Origin: Desulfobulbaceae bacterium
Lineage (GTDB): Bacteria > Desulfobacterota > Desulfobulbia > Desulfobulbales > Desulfocapsaceae
Reading direction: 5' to 3'
Assembly: GCA_024643445.1 (NCBI GenBank)
Contig: JAHEMX010000046.1
Location: forward strand, 1-12,691
DNA: 12,691 nucleotides
In this document: positions 6,675 through 12,691 of the stretch, in pieces
Layout of the letters: each line of letters opens with the position of its first letter
Numbering within the stretch: the first letter of the stretch is position 1
The notes under the pieces: model-generated
The model's input: only the letters and a program-made list of their open reading frames with translations
Told to the model about the DNA's origin: nothing
The model's database searches: none
Program-made: the position numbers and the translations under genes

Positions 6675-7862
6675 ATGAACGCCAGCCCCTTAAGTGATCC
6701 GCCCGGGAAGAACCGCCCGATCCTGATGATGAGCCTGCTCGTCGTCGCGGTGTTCTTCTCGATGGCCGCCCGCGCCATATTTGCCCCGTTGATGCCGTCC
6801 CTGCAGATCGAAATGGGCATCAGCCTTTCCACGGTCGGCCTGCTCTTTCTCCTCGTCAGCGTCAGTTATGCCGCCTCGATGCTCTTTGTCGGTTTTCTGG
6901 CCGCCCGCATCGGCCATGGCCGGACCATTGTTGTTGCTCTCGCCCTGATTACCCTTGGACTTCTGGTCAGTGCCCTGGCTCCGGGTTCCCTGCTGCTTGC
7001 CGCGGGGATGCTCTGCATCGGCGCCGGCGCGGGCGCCTATCCGCCCTCCGGACTGGTCATGATCAACACCAAGATAAGCGCCCGGAGAAGGAGCACCGCC
7101 TTTGCCATTCATGAAATCGGCCCGAATATGGCCTTGCTGCTGTCGCCGCTGATAGTGCTGGCCATGGAACCGTGGATCGGATGGCGGGGCATTCTTGTCT
7201 GGATGGCCGCTGTCTGTGCCGTTGCCGCCCTGGCCTTTCTGCGCTGGGGAGCCGCCGACAGCGGGATGGGAACGGCGCCTGATCTCAGCACCATGGGAAG
7301 GATTCTGACCTGGCGCAGTACCTGGGTCGGCATGGTTCTTTTTTCGGCCATGCTTGCCGCCCTGCACGGCGTCTATGCGATTCTGCCCGCCTACCTGGTG
7401 ACGGAGTATGCCCTGTCTCCCCAGTATGTCAATTTCCTGTTGACCGTGTCACGGATCAGCAGTGTGCTCTTTCTTCTTTTTGCCGGAGCTATCATCGGCC
7501 GTTTCGGCAGGAGAAGGGTTATTCTCTGGAATCTCCTGATAACGAGCGTTTTCATCGCCCTTATCGGGCTTGTCCGCGGTCCGTGGATCGCTCTTGTGGT
7601 GGTCGCCCAGCCGACCTTTCTTACCATCCTGATTCCGGCGCTGCTGTCGGCGGTTGCCGATATCGGTGAGACCCGCTACCAGAATATTACCTACGCCGTA
7701 ATTATTACCGTTGGCGTCAGCGTCGGGGCGGGGGTGGTTCCGGCGCTGCTCGGCCTTTGTGGCGATTTCGGTCTCGGCTGGCTCGGTTTTGTCGCCCTGG
7801 CCGGGTACATGGTCGCAGCCATCCTCTTCCTGCTCGCCACACCCGGCTTCGGAAAAGACTGA
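6675..7862 (+). CDS. Major facilitator superfamily permease
   Basis: This 395-residue integral inner-membrane protein shows about twelve hydrophobic helices in two halves, the standard MFS layout. The loop after helix 2 reads GFLAARIGHGRT (about residues 73-84), matching the conserved MFS loop motif. A counterpart, GAIIGRFGRRR, follows the helix in the second half, near 273-283. The N-terminus is short and polar, with the first helix starting near residue 16. It is the last gene of the + strand run, 208 bases after the GhrB-like gene, and converges with the FGGY kinase gene with only 37 bases between. Its place suggests import of the sugar or acid used by the neighbours, or export of a product. 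Sequence alone does not tell hexuronate, organic-anion or drug transport apart. The ATG at 6675 has a weak, hairpin-embedded ribosome site. Confidence 0.88.
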   Translation: MNASPLSDPPGKNRPILMMSLLVVAVFFSMAARAIFAPLMPSLQIEMGISLSTVGLLFLLVSVSYAASMLFVGFLAARIGHGRTIVVALALITLGLLVSALAPGSLLLAAGMLCIGAGAGAYPPSGLVMINTKISARRRSTAFAIHEIGPNMALLLSPLIVLAMEPWIGWRGILVWMAAVCAVAALAFLRWGAADSGMGTAPDLSTMGRILTWRSTWVGMVLFSAMLAALHGVYAILPAYLVTEYALSPQYVNFLLTVSRISSVLFLLFAGAIIGRFGRRRVILWNLLITSVFIALIGLVRGPWIALVVVAQPTFLTILIPALLSAVADIGETRYQNITYAVIITVGVSVGAGVVPALLGLCGDFGLGWLGFVALAGYMVAAILFLLATPGFGKD

Positions 7863-7899
7863 GACGGCAATCGGGGAAAGGTCATCCCTGCTATTCGGT

Positions 7900-9465
7900 T
7901 CAGCCCTGCCCCTTGCCTTTGGTGACCCATCCCTGCGGCAGGTCCATCTGTACCAGTTCAGCAAAATGATCCTTGGTGTCGAGGTACAGCTGCTTGTACA
8001 TCGGAAACAACTTGTCGTAGTTCAGGTGAGCTTCACTGTCAGGCTCATAGGTCTCACCGGTCACGATAGTGCGGGAGATTGCCGCACCGAAATCGGGATA
8101 TAATTTTACACCCACCCCGGCGAGTATAGCCGCACCGAGGACTTCAGTGTGACTCTGCGTCAGGCTCACCACCCGTTTGCCGAGCACATCAGCGATAATC
8201 TGGTTCCAGACGACGCTGGATGCCGCCGCACCGCCGATACGCAGATCGTTGATCACCAGGCCGCTGTCCGCTTCCAGAAGCTCGACGACATGCCTGATGG
8301 CAAAGGCTGCGCCTTCAAGGACCGAGCGGAAGAAATCTCCCCGGTTATGGCCAAGCGTCAGGCCGAAGAATACGCCGCGCGCGTATGGATCCCAGAGCGG
8401 CGTCCGCTCCCCCGCCAGATACGGCAGGAATAAAAGCCCCTTGCTGCCGGGGGGCGACAGGGCGGCCTGGGCCGTGATCAGCTCATAGACATCCGCGCCC
8501 CGCTCTGCGGCCTCGCGCTGTTCCAGCTCGCAGAAGGTATCCCGGATCCAGCGCAGGGATGATCCGACCCCGTTTATGGCCCCGATATATTGCCAGCAGC
8601 CGTCCTGCACGTGGGTGCAATTCATGAAGCGCCGGTCAAACTGGCCGGTTTTAACCGGTCCGGCGACCCGCGCGGCAGTGCCCATGATTATGAAACACTG
8701 GCCCTCGTCCAGCACTCCTGTGCCAAGCGAGGCCCCGATGGTATCCATGCAGCCGCCGATGACCGGGGTGCCGGCTCTCAGGCCGGTCAGTTCAGCCGTT
8801 AAGTCATTGATGGAACCGACAACCTCGTCACAGGGCACCGGCCTCGGCAGTTTATCGATATCGATGCCGAGTTTCTCGAGAAACGGCTCATGCCATTGCC
8901 TTTTGCGGATGTCAAAGAGCAGGGTCGTTGACGCCCGGGAAAAATCAATGGTGAACTCGCCGGTCAGACGGGCCACCAGGTAACCGCCCGGTACCATCAG
9001 CTTGTGAGCCGCCGCGTAAGACTGAGGTTCGTTGTGCTTCAGCCAGATAATGGTCGGCAGCGAGAAGGCGCCTGGAGCCAGCGGATTGCCGGTAATCTCA
9101 AAGACCGTTTCAGCTCCCAGACAGTCCGTGATTCTCTGGACTTCCGGCAAGGCCCGCTGGTCCCAGAGCATAATCGCCGGACGTATCGGCACGCCTTCTT
9201 TGTCAACCGCGATAAGGCCGTTGGTGCAACCGACGCCTATCGCTTTGATCTGGGAAGCATCGATATCGCGGATGGCGCTCTTTATTGCCGAGACGGTGGC
9301 CTGCCACCAGGCCCCGGCATCATGTTCCGCCTGGCCCGGCAGCGTGCTGATCATCTGGTACTCACCGTAGCCGGAACCGATCAGCTCGCCTTCCAGGGTG
9401 AATACGCCGGCCTTGCTGCCGGTTCCGCCTAGGTCTATTCCCAACAGGTATGGTCCGTTCTTCAT
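7900..9465 (-). CDS. FGGY-family carbohydrate kinase (xylulokinase/gluconokinase-like)
   Basis: FGGY kinases phosphorylate ketoses, polyols or sugar acids with ATP in the cytoplasm. This 521-residue protein has the actin-fold phosphate-binding start GIDLGGTGSKAGVF (9-22), the GQAEHDAGAWW segment (44-54), the substrate-side motif WDQRA (101-105) and GGCMDTIGASLGTG (237-250). Asp241 is the expected catalytic base. The ATP-binding half includes MGTAARV and, near the C-terminus, GGAAASSVVWNQI. Its length fits xylulokinases and their relatives. The ATG at 9465 shares four bases (ATGA) with the stop of the small frame before it, which suggests translational coupling; its own Shine-Dalgarno is poor (GAGG eleven bases upstream). 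It forms an operon with the iron-type alcohol dehydrogenase and converges on the MFS gene. Xylulose, gluconate or another polyol-derived ketose is plausible; I do not name one. Confidence 0.9.
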   Translation of the reverse strand: MKNGPYLLGIDLGGTGSKAGVFTLEGELIGSGYGEYQMISTLPGQAEHDAGAWWQATVSAIKSAIRDIDASQIKAIGVGCTNGLIAVDKEGVPIRPAIMLWDQRALPEVQRITDCLGAETVFEITGNPLAPGAFSLPTIIWLKHNEPQSYAAAHKLMVPGGYLVARLTGEFTIDFSRASTTLLFDIRKRQWHEPFLEKLGIDIDKLPRPVPCDEVVGSINDLTAELTGLRAGTPVIGGCMDTIGASLGTGVLDEGQCFIIMGTAARVAGPVKTGQFDRRFMNCTHVQDGCWQYIGAINGVGSSLRWIRDTFCELEQREAAERGADVYELITAQAALSPPGSKGLLFLPYLAGERTPLWDPYARGVFFGLTLGHNRGDFFRSVLEGAAFAIRHVVELLEADSGLVINDLRIGGAAASSVVWNQIIADVLGKRVVSLTQSHTEVLGAAILAGVGVKLYPDFGAAISRTIVTGETYEPDSEAHLNYDKLFPMYKQLYLDTKDHFAELVQMDLPQGWVTKGKGQG

Positions 9466-9587
9466 CTCTCGTACACCTCGTTGTTCAGCAGCTCCCTGAT
9501 GAAAGATACTGGTTGGCCTTCATGGCAAATCTCCTCCAGGCCGCAGGCAACCGGCCGGTCTTGCCCCAAAAAGCATGCCGGGGTCAC
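9462..9587 (-). CDS. Unrecognised 41-residue reading frame between dehydrogenase and kinase
   Basis: On the minus strand a GTG at 9587-9585 overlaps the alcohol dehydrogenase stop codon (GTGA). The frame runs 41 codons and ends in TGA at 9464-9462, overlapping the kinase start (ATGA). It fills the gap exactly, with four-base overlaps on both sides, the usual sign of coupled operon genes. About 29 of 41 third positions are G or C, and the C-terminal part (SFIRELLNNEVYER) looks like genuine charged-helical protein. Three cysteines occur, at residues 5, 15 and 21. GAGG lies four bases before the GTG, a little close. The frame lacks an ATG, and a much stronger ribosome site at 9531-9537 points instead to an ATG at 9523 in another frame, so it may be the tail of a deleted gene rather than a working small protein. 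I recognise no family. Confidence 0.4.
   Translation of the reverse strand: MTPACFLGQDRPVACGLEEICHEGQPVSFIRELLNNEVYER
9485..9523 (-). other. 12-codon ORF with a near-perfect Shine-Dalgarno upstream of the kinase
   Basis: On the minus strand GGAGGAG (9537-9531) is followed seven bases later by an ATG at 9523. The frame is MKANQYLSSGSC and then TGA at 9487-9485, twenty bases before the kinase start. It is among the strongest ribosome sites in the window. It may be a leader peptide, or the intact start of a gene whose body was lost and whose tail survives in a different frame (see the 41-codon frame over the same bases). Confidence 0.35.
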
Positions 9588-10765
9588 TGGGCCTCAAAGG
9601 CCTCCAGATAAATGGAGCGGACATCGGCTTCATTGAGATCCCGGGGGTTGGGGACAAAAAGCCGGGCCTGCTGCATCGCGCCGGCAACGAGCAGGGGCAG
9701 ATCAGTTTCGTCGATCCCGTAATCCTTAAGCGACCAGGAGACATTGATCGCATCCTCAAGATCCATTACTGCTTCAACGGCCAGGGGCGCGGCTTCAAGA
9801 GCAGACAAACCGGCCGTATCCTTGCCCAGCAGTTCGGCAATTCTCGCATATTTTTTAGGATTGCCGGGCAGATTGAAGTTCATCACGTGAGGCAGCATCA
9901 TCGCATTGGTGCGGCCATGGGTCATGTGATATTCAGTCCCCAATGGATAGGCCAGTGCATGCACCGCCCCCAGCCCGCCGCTGGTGAAGGCAAGACCCGC
10001 CAGGGTCGCGGCAAGGGACAGGTGATAGCGGGCCTGTATATTCGATCCCTTGGCGCAGGCTAGCGGCAGATACCTGCCAATCAGCCTGATGGCCTCTTCG
10101 GCCCAGAGGTCCGAAAAGACGGTCGCATTCATCGACACATAGGTTTCGACCGCATGAACCAGCGCATCGATGCCGGTATCGGCCGTGACAACCGGCGGCA
10201 TGCTCACGGTAAGCAGGGGATCGACAATGGCTATGTCGGGCAGCGCAAAGGGCGTGAAGACGACACTCTTCTTGTTCTGCGCTTCATCGGTCATCACCAG
10301 GACCCGGGTCACCTCGCTGCCCGTCCCCGCCGTCGTCGGCAGAAGGATCATCGGCGCCCCTTTTTTCGGGACGGTATCAATCCCGACATAATCAAGAATA
10401 CCACCCCCGTTTGCCGTCAGGATGGATATCCCCTTTGCCACATCAAGAGAACTGCCGCCGCCGACGCCGATAATCACATCGCAACCCTCTTTTTTGAAGA
10501 CGGCAGCACCATCATCTATGATGCGGGAAGCGGGTTCCGGTTCAACCTTGTCATAGAGCACATAAGACACTCCTTTTTCCTGCAGAGAGCCCTCAATACT
10601 TTTCAGCAGGCCGGCGGCAATCACCCCCGGATCGCTCACCACAAGGACCTTGCTGCCGCGCAGATAGGCCACTTCACCGGCAATACCCGCGCTTGCCCCG
10701 AGGCCCAGAATGACCTTGTTCGGGGAGAATGCTATATGCGTTTTTACCTGGTATCCTTCACTCAT
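9584..10765 (-). CDS. Iron-type (group III) alcohol dehydrogenase
   Basis: The family interconverts alcohols and aldehydes or ketones with NAD(P)(H), using a bound divalent metal, in the cytoplasm. From the ATG at 10765 the protein has 393 residues, the family norm. The nucleotide-binding motif GGGSSLDVAKG lies at 102-112 and TTAGTGSE at 144-151. The metal ligands are Asp200 and His204 (DTGIDALVH), His269 (GAVHALAYPLG) and His283 (HMTHGRTNA), with spacing like E. coli FucO. The start was chosen for AGGAG at the right distance; the frame also runs 40 codons upstream to an ATG at 10885, but that extension does not look like the family. It is the first gene of the minus-strand pair with the FGGY kinase. 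Possible substrates include a lactaldehyde, glyceraldehyde, propanediol or polyol; the sequence does not decide. Confidence 0.92.
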   Translation of the reverse strand: MSEGYQVKTHIAFSPNKVILGLGASAGIAGEVAYLRGSKVLVVSDPGVIAAGLLKSIEGSLQEKGVSYVLYDKVEPEPASRIIDDGAAVFKKEGCDVIIGVGGGSSLDVAKGISILTANGGGILDYVGIDTVPKKGAPMILLPTTAGTGSEVTRVLVMTDEAQNKKSVVFTPFALPDIAIVDPLLTVSMPPVVTADTGIDALVHAVETYVSMNATVFSDLWAEEAIRLIGRYLPLACAKGSNIQARYHLSLAATLAGLAFTSGGLGAVHALAYPLGTEYHMTHGRTNAMMLPHVMNFNLPGNPKKYARIAELLGKDTAGLSALEAAPLAVEAVMDLEDAINVSWSLKDYGIDETDLPLLVAGAMQQARLFVPNPRDLNEADVRSIYLEAFEAQ

Positions 10766-10815
10766 TTCTCTCTCCTTTCTGAAATAAAGATAATCAAGCG
10801 CTGCATTTTCGGAAA

Positions 10816-10827
10816 AACAGATCTGTT
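10816..10827. promoter_or_regulatory. Perfect 12-bp palindrome upstream of the alcohol dehydrogenase
   Basis: AACAGATCTGTT is a perfect palindrome 51 bases upstream of the dehydrogenase ATG, in the 222-base divergent spacer. It could be a dimeric repressor or activator site. No regulator gene is in the window, and one such palindrome per several kilobases is expected by chance. Confidence 0.3.
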
Positions 10828-10888
10828 CGGCCTCAATGTTACTCCAGATTGCAGAAATACCATTATGGAAATTAAAAATAAACATGAT

Positions 10889-10915
10889 ATTTTATCTATT
10901 TAATGGCATCATCAA
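10889..10915 (-). promoter_or_regulatory. Possible promoter for the alcohol dehydrogenase-kinase operon
   Basis: Reading the minus strand, TTGATG (10915-10910) and TAAAAT (10894-10889) resemble -35 and -10 boxes, but the spacer is only 15 bases. They lie in the most AT-rich part of the divergent spacer (10861-10905). If used, the leader would be about 115 bases and would include the palindrome at 10816-10827. The assignment is weak. Confidence 0.25.
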
Positions 10916-10987
10916 GGTCCAGGCTCATTGTGCATAACAACCGTTGTCCGCGGTAGCCAGAGAAAAAAAACTTTATCGGAGCGGAAC

Positions 10988-11305
10988 ATGTCCCGCATCG
11001 CCTCCACACCGAAACCTCCCTATTATGCAGTGATATTTACCTCTGTGCGCACCGAAGGAGATAACGGCTATCGTGCGATGGCAGACAGGATGGTTGAGCT
11101 GGCGGCGAAGCAGCCCGGGTTTCTCGGCCTGGAATCAGCCCGGGAAGAGATCGGCATCACGGTCTCCTACTGGTCGGATCTCGAATCAATCAAGCAATGG
11201 AGAAACGATAGTGAGCACCTCAAGGCCCAGCAGCTCGGCCTGGAGAAATGGTACGCTTCATATAAAATCCGTATCTCGAAAGTGGAGTTTGATCACGTCA
11301 TTTAA
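10988..11305 (+). CDS. Antibiotic-biosynthesis-monooxygenase (ABM) fold protein, YqjZ-like
   Basis: This 105-residue single-domain protein has the features of the YqjZ-type ABM group. It starts with a strand (YYAVIFTSVRTEGDNGY, 12-28), continues with a helix over MADRMVELAAKQPGFLGLES, and ends with the characteristic SYWSDLESIKQWRNDSEH segment (60-77) and AQQLGLEKWYASYKIRISKVE. Members form dimeric ferredoxin-like barrels; a few degrade haem or oxidise quinol-like compounds, but most have no known reaction. The ATG at 10988 has GGAG six bases upstream (10978-10981). An ATG at 10928 in the same frame lacks family similarity. It is transcribed away from the dehydrogenase operon and is followed 80 bases later by the rhodanese gene. 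I see no heme- or metal-binding motif that would fix a function. Confidence 0.85.
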   Translation: MSRIASTPKPPYYAVIFTSVRTEGDNGYRAMADRMVELAAKQPGFLGLESAREEIGITVSYWSDLESIKQWRNDSEHLKAQQLGLEKWYASYKIRISKVEFDHVI

Positions 11306-11385
11306 CTGCTGCCTCTGGACGCAAAGCCTGCAGGACAAAAGCCATGACGAGACAGCCCCGGGCACCGGGCAGCACGGAGACGAAG

Positions 11386-11778
11386 ATGAATCAGATAGCC
11401 TATTATGAAAATAAACTGTCCTGGGAAACAGACTCCTGGGACCTGTCCGAGGCCATAAATAACGGTGACCCCATCGTGGTTGTGGATGCCCGCTCGGAAG
11501 CGGCCTATGCCGATGAGCATATTCCGGGCGCCATAAATATCCCGCACCGGACCATGTCGGAGCAGACGACCGCTGTTCTGGACAAAGCAAAGCGCTATGT
11601 CACCTATTGCGACGGTATCGGCTGCAACGCCTCCACCAAGGGCGCCCTGAAACTGGCCAGGTTGGGCTTTGAGGTGAAGGAACTGCTGGGGGGACTGGAC
11701 TGGTGGAAACGAGACGGGAACCCCACCGAAGGGAACAACCGCTCCGCCGGCGAAAAAAGAGTCTGCGGCTGTTCATAA
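11386..11778 (+). CDS. Single-domain rhodanese-like sulfurtransferase
   Basis: Rhodanese domains carry sulfur as a persulfide on an active-site cysteine and pass it to acceptors. This 130-residue cytoplasmic protein has the entry motif VVVDARSEAAYADEHIPGAIN (about 31-51), the active loop TYCDGIGCNASTKGA (Cys75, with a second cysteine at 80) and the closing ELLGGLDWWKRDG. The loop departs from the textbook CxxGxRS form but is, to my knowledge, a common variant in this subgroup. The C-terminus ends RVCGCS, giving a further CxC pair. The ATG at 11386 has GGAG six bases upstream and begins the family-like part. An in-frame ATG at 11344 with AGGA eight bases upstream would add 14 residues of low-complexity sequence and is the alternative start. 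The neighbours do not identify a partner. Confidence 0.88.
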   Translation: MNQIAYYENKLSWETDSWDLSEAINNGDPIVVVDARSEAAYADEHIPGAINIPHRTMSEQTTAVLDKAKRYVTYCDGIGCNASTKGALKLARLGFEVKELLGGLDWWKRDGNPTEGNNRSAGEKRVCGCS

Positions 11779-11907
11779 GATGGACTGGTCCGCTGGGATG
11801 CTGTTTTGACTGGAAGCTCTGCTCATCTGCCGGTTATAAACGACCGCCGAGCGGTTACACACTCTTTACCGCGTTTATGCTGCCGCGCCATTAATCGACG
11901 GGATACC

Positions 11908-11931
11908 TGAAACGATCTATCATGAAACGAT
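11908..11931 (+). repeat. 9-bp direct repeat over a start codon
   Basis: TGAAACGAT occurs at 11908-11916 and again at 11923-11931, six bases apart. The second copy contains the last two bases of... the start region of the membrane protein gene (ATG at 11922-11924). The rest of the 143-base spacer 11779-11921 holds no gene, no clear promoter (TTGACT at 11806 and TATAAA at 11835 are 23 bases apart) and no terminator. It may be a direct-repeat operator or chance. Confidence 0.25.
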
Positions 11932-12263
11932 TTGCCAGAGCCATTCGATCTATTCTCTACGCCACGGTTTTCCTGCTTGTTGTCGGGCTGGTTATCCTCT
12001 ACTTCAGCAAGGACTCAGGGGTTGCTCTGAAGGATATCCTCTTCTGGGTCGGCGTTGTTCCGGTAGCGCTCTTCTCGATCGGCGCGTTCGGCGGCATTCT
12101 CGGTATAAACAAGGGCAGCGATAACCTGAACCGCCCGATCAGTGACCGGGGTGCAAAAAGGGACTCACGGCGGTATGCAAATGAACAGAAGCAAAGAACA
12201 AACTATCCGCTCACCTGGATGAGCGCCGGACTGCTTGTCTGGCTGATCGCTTATTTCCTCTGA
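11922..12263 (+). CDS. Small three-helix membrane protein of unknown function
   Basis: I do not recognise a family. The 113-residue protein begins with a basic stretch (MKRFARAIRS) and then has a first helix at about 11-29 and a second at about 40-61 (LFWVGVVPVALFSIGAFGGIL). A hydrophilic, positively charged loop runs from about 63 to 94, and a last helix ends at the C-terminus (LTWMSAGLLVWLIAYFL, 97-113). The positive-inside rule places the N-terminus and the basic loop in the cytoplasm. No clear Shine-Dalgarno precedes the ATG at 11922; a GGGA lies about 20 bases away. The nitroreductase gene starts 49 bases after it on the same strand. Codon use resembles the neighbours, so it is probably a real gene. 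No role can be stated. Confidence 0.7.
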   Translation: MKRFARAIRSILYATVFLLVVGLVILYFSKDSGVALKDILFWVGVVPVALFSIGAFGGILGINKGSDNLNRPISDRGAKRDSRRYANEQKQRTNYPLTWMSAGLLVWLIAYFL

Positions 12264-12312
12264 GGACGGAGCAAGACGTTAGAAAAAAGATTCAGCTGCA
12301 GGAGCGACAACG

Positions 12313-12691
12313 ATGCTGACGACCAAGGAAGCAATTGCCAGACGGCGAAGTATCAGAAAATTCAAAGCCGATCCTATTCCCCCGGACCACCTCCTGGAGA
12401 TCCTCGAGGCGGCCCGGCTCGCACCATCCGGCTGCAACGCCCAGCCCTGGCGGTTCAAGGTTGTCATGGAACAGGAGTCGAAGGAGGCCCTGGCCAAGGC
12501 TGCCTTCAACCAACCGTTTATCGCCCTGGCACCAGCTGTTATTGTCTGCTGTGCCGACATCAAAGGCTATCTGGACGGGACAAACTCGGCAATTCAGGAC
12601 CTGGGCAAGATCGGGGCAATCGAGGATCGTATCATCCAGGTCCTGGAAAAACGACTGAGTCAGGCACGGACCCTGTCCATCGATCAGCTCG
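12313..12691 (+). CDS. Nitroreductase-family flavoprotein, cut off at the window end
   Basis: Nitroreductase-fold proteins bind FMN as dimers and reduce nitro compounds, quinones, enones or flavins with NAD(P)H. Only the first 126 codons are present; the frame is open to the last base. The N-terminus shows the FMN-contact motif ARRRSIRKF (9-17) and LAPSGCNAQPWRF (36-48), both hallmarks of the family. The stretch APAVIVCCAD (73-82) matches the following core strand. The ATG at 12313 has AGGAG eight bases upstream (12300-12304). It follows the small membrane protein gene by 49 bases. The C-terminal half, which carries the remaining flavin contacts, is outside the window, so the subgroup cannot be named. 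Confidence 0.88.
   Translation, partial: MLTTKEAIARRRSIRKFKADPIPPDHLLEILEAARLAPSGCNAQPWRFKVVMEQESKEALAKAAFNQPFIALAPAVIVCCADIKGYLDGTNSAIQDLGKIGAIEDRIIQVLEKRLSQARTLSIDQL

Noticed and set aside
6690..7367. A 225-codon minus-strand frame inside the MFS gene
   Set aside because: It is rich in Gly, Gln, Asp and Arg with no domain, as expected from the complement of a hydrophobic membrane gene.
7863..7899. A bidirectional terminator between the converging MFS and kinase genes
   Set aside because: The 37-base gap holds no convincing stem with a T run on either strand.
10766..10885. A 40-codon upstream extension of the dehydrogenase beginning at the ATG at 10885
   Set aside because: The ATG at 10765 has a strong AGGAG, and homology to the family starts there. 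The extension crosses the AT-rich regulatory spacer.
10154..10903. A 249-codon plus-strand frame opposite the iron-type dehydrogenase
   Set aside because: It lies antisense to a gene with full metal-binding and nucleotide motifs, and its translation is composition-biased with no recognisable fold.
11806..11840. TTGACT and TATAAA as a promoter for the membrane protein gene
   Set aside because: The spacer is 23 bases, too long for a sigma-70 promoter.
1..12691. CRISPR array, tRNA, transposon ends or phage genes
   Set aside because: I saw no regularly spaced repeats, tRNA-like cloverleaf, terminal inverted repeats flanking a transposase, or phage protein signatures.

Overview
The window is about 57% G+C by eye and densely coded, with GC-rich third positions. 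Gene content (CoA transferase, acyl-CoA dehydrogenase, several NAD(P) sugar-acid oxidoreductases, an iron-type alcohol dehydrogenase) suits a metabolically versatile, probably anaerobic or facultative Gram-negative bacterium. A deltaproteobacterial (Desulfobacterota-type) host is my best guess, but no marker gene proves it. There is no rRNA, tRNA, CRISPR array, transposase or phage gene, and no transcription factor gene in the window. No gene-free stretch exceeds 300 bases; the two longest gaps are about 222 bases (10766-10987) and 208 bases (6467-6674).

Region 1 (9-7862, all + strand) is a catabolic run. It holds a family I CoA transferase, an acyl-CoA dehydrogenase, a GH88-type unsaturated-uronyl hydrolase, a Gfo/Idh/MocA oxidoreductase, a short broken remnant of a short-chain dehydrogenase, a GhrB-like glyoxylate/2-ketogluconate reductase and an MFS permease. 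Region 2 (7900-10765, - strand) converges on it with an iron-type alcohol dehydrogenase and an FGGY sugar kinase. Between them lies an unrecognised 41-codon frame that overlaps both neighbours by four bases. Region 3 (10988 to the end, + strand) looks like unrelated small genes: an antibiotic-biosynthesis-monooxygenase (ABM) fold protein, a single-domain rhodanese, a three-helix membrane protein and the start of a nitroreductase.

Together, regions 1 and 2 suggest intracellular use of an acidic or oxidised sugar, or of a glycoside. The MFS protein would import it, GH88 would cleave it, the Gfo/Idh and GhrB proteins would interconvert keto and hydroxy forms, and the FGGY kinase and alcohol dehydrogenase would handle a polyol, ketose or aldehyde. 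The CoA transferase and acyl-CoA dehydrogenase may serve a fatty-acid branch unrelated to the sugar genes. The pathway is inferred from families only and no substrate can be assigned. No polysaccharide lyase, KduI, intact KduD or KDG kinase is present, so this is not a standard uronate locus.

The least ordinary observations are the two short reading frames at gene junctions (5295-5453 and 9462-9587), a hairpin that pairs the MFS ribosome-binding site, and a GhrB start with no Shine-Dalgarno.
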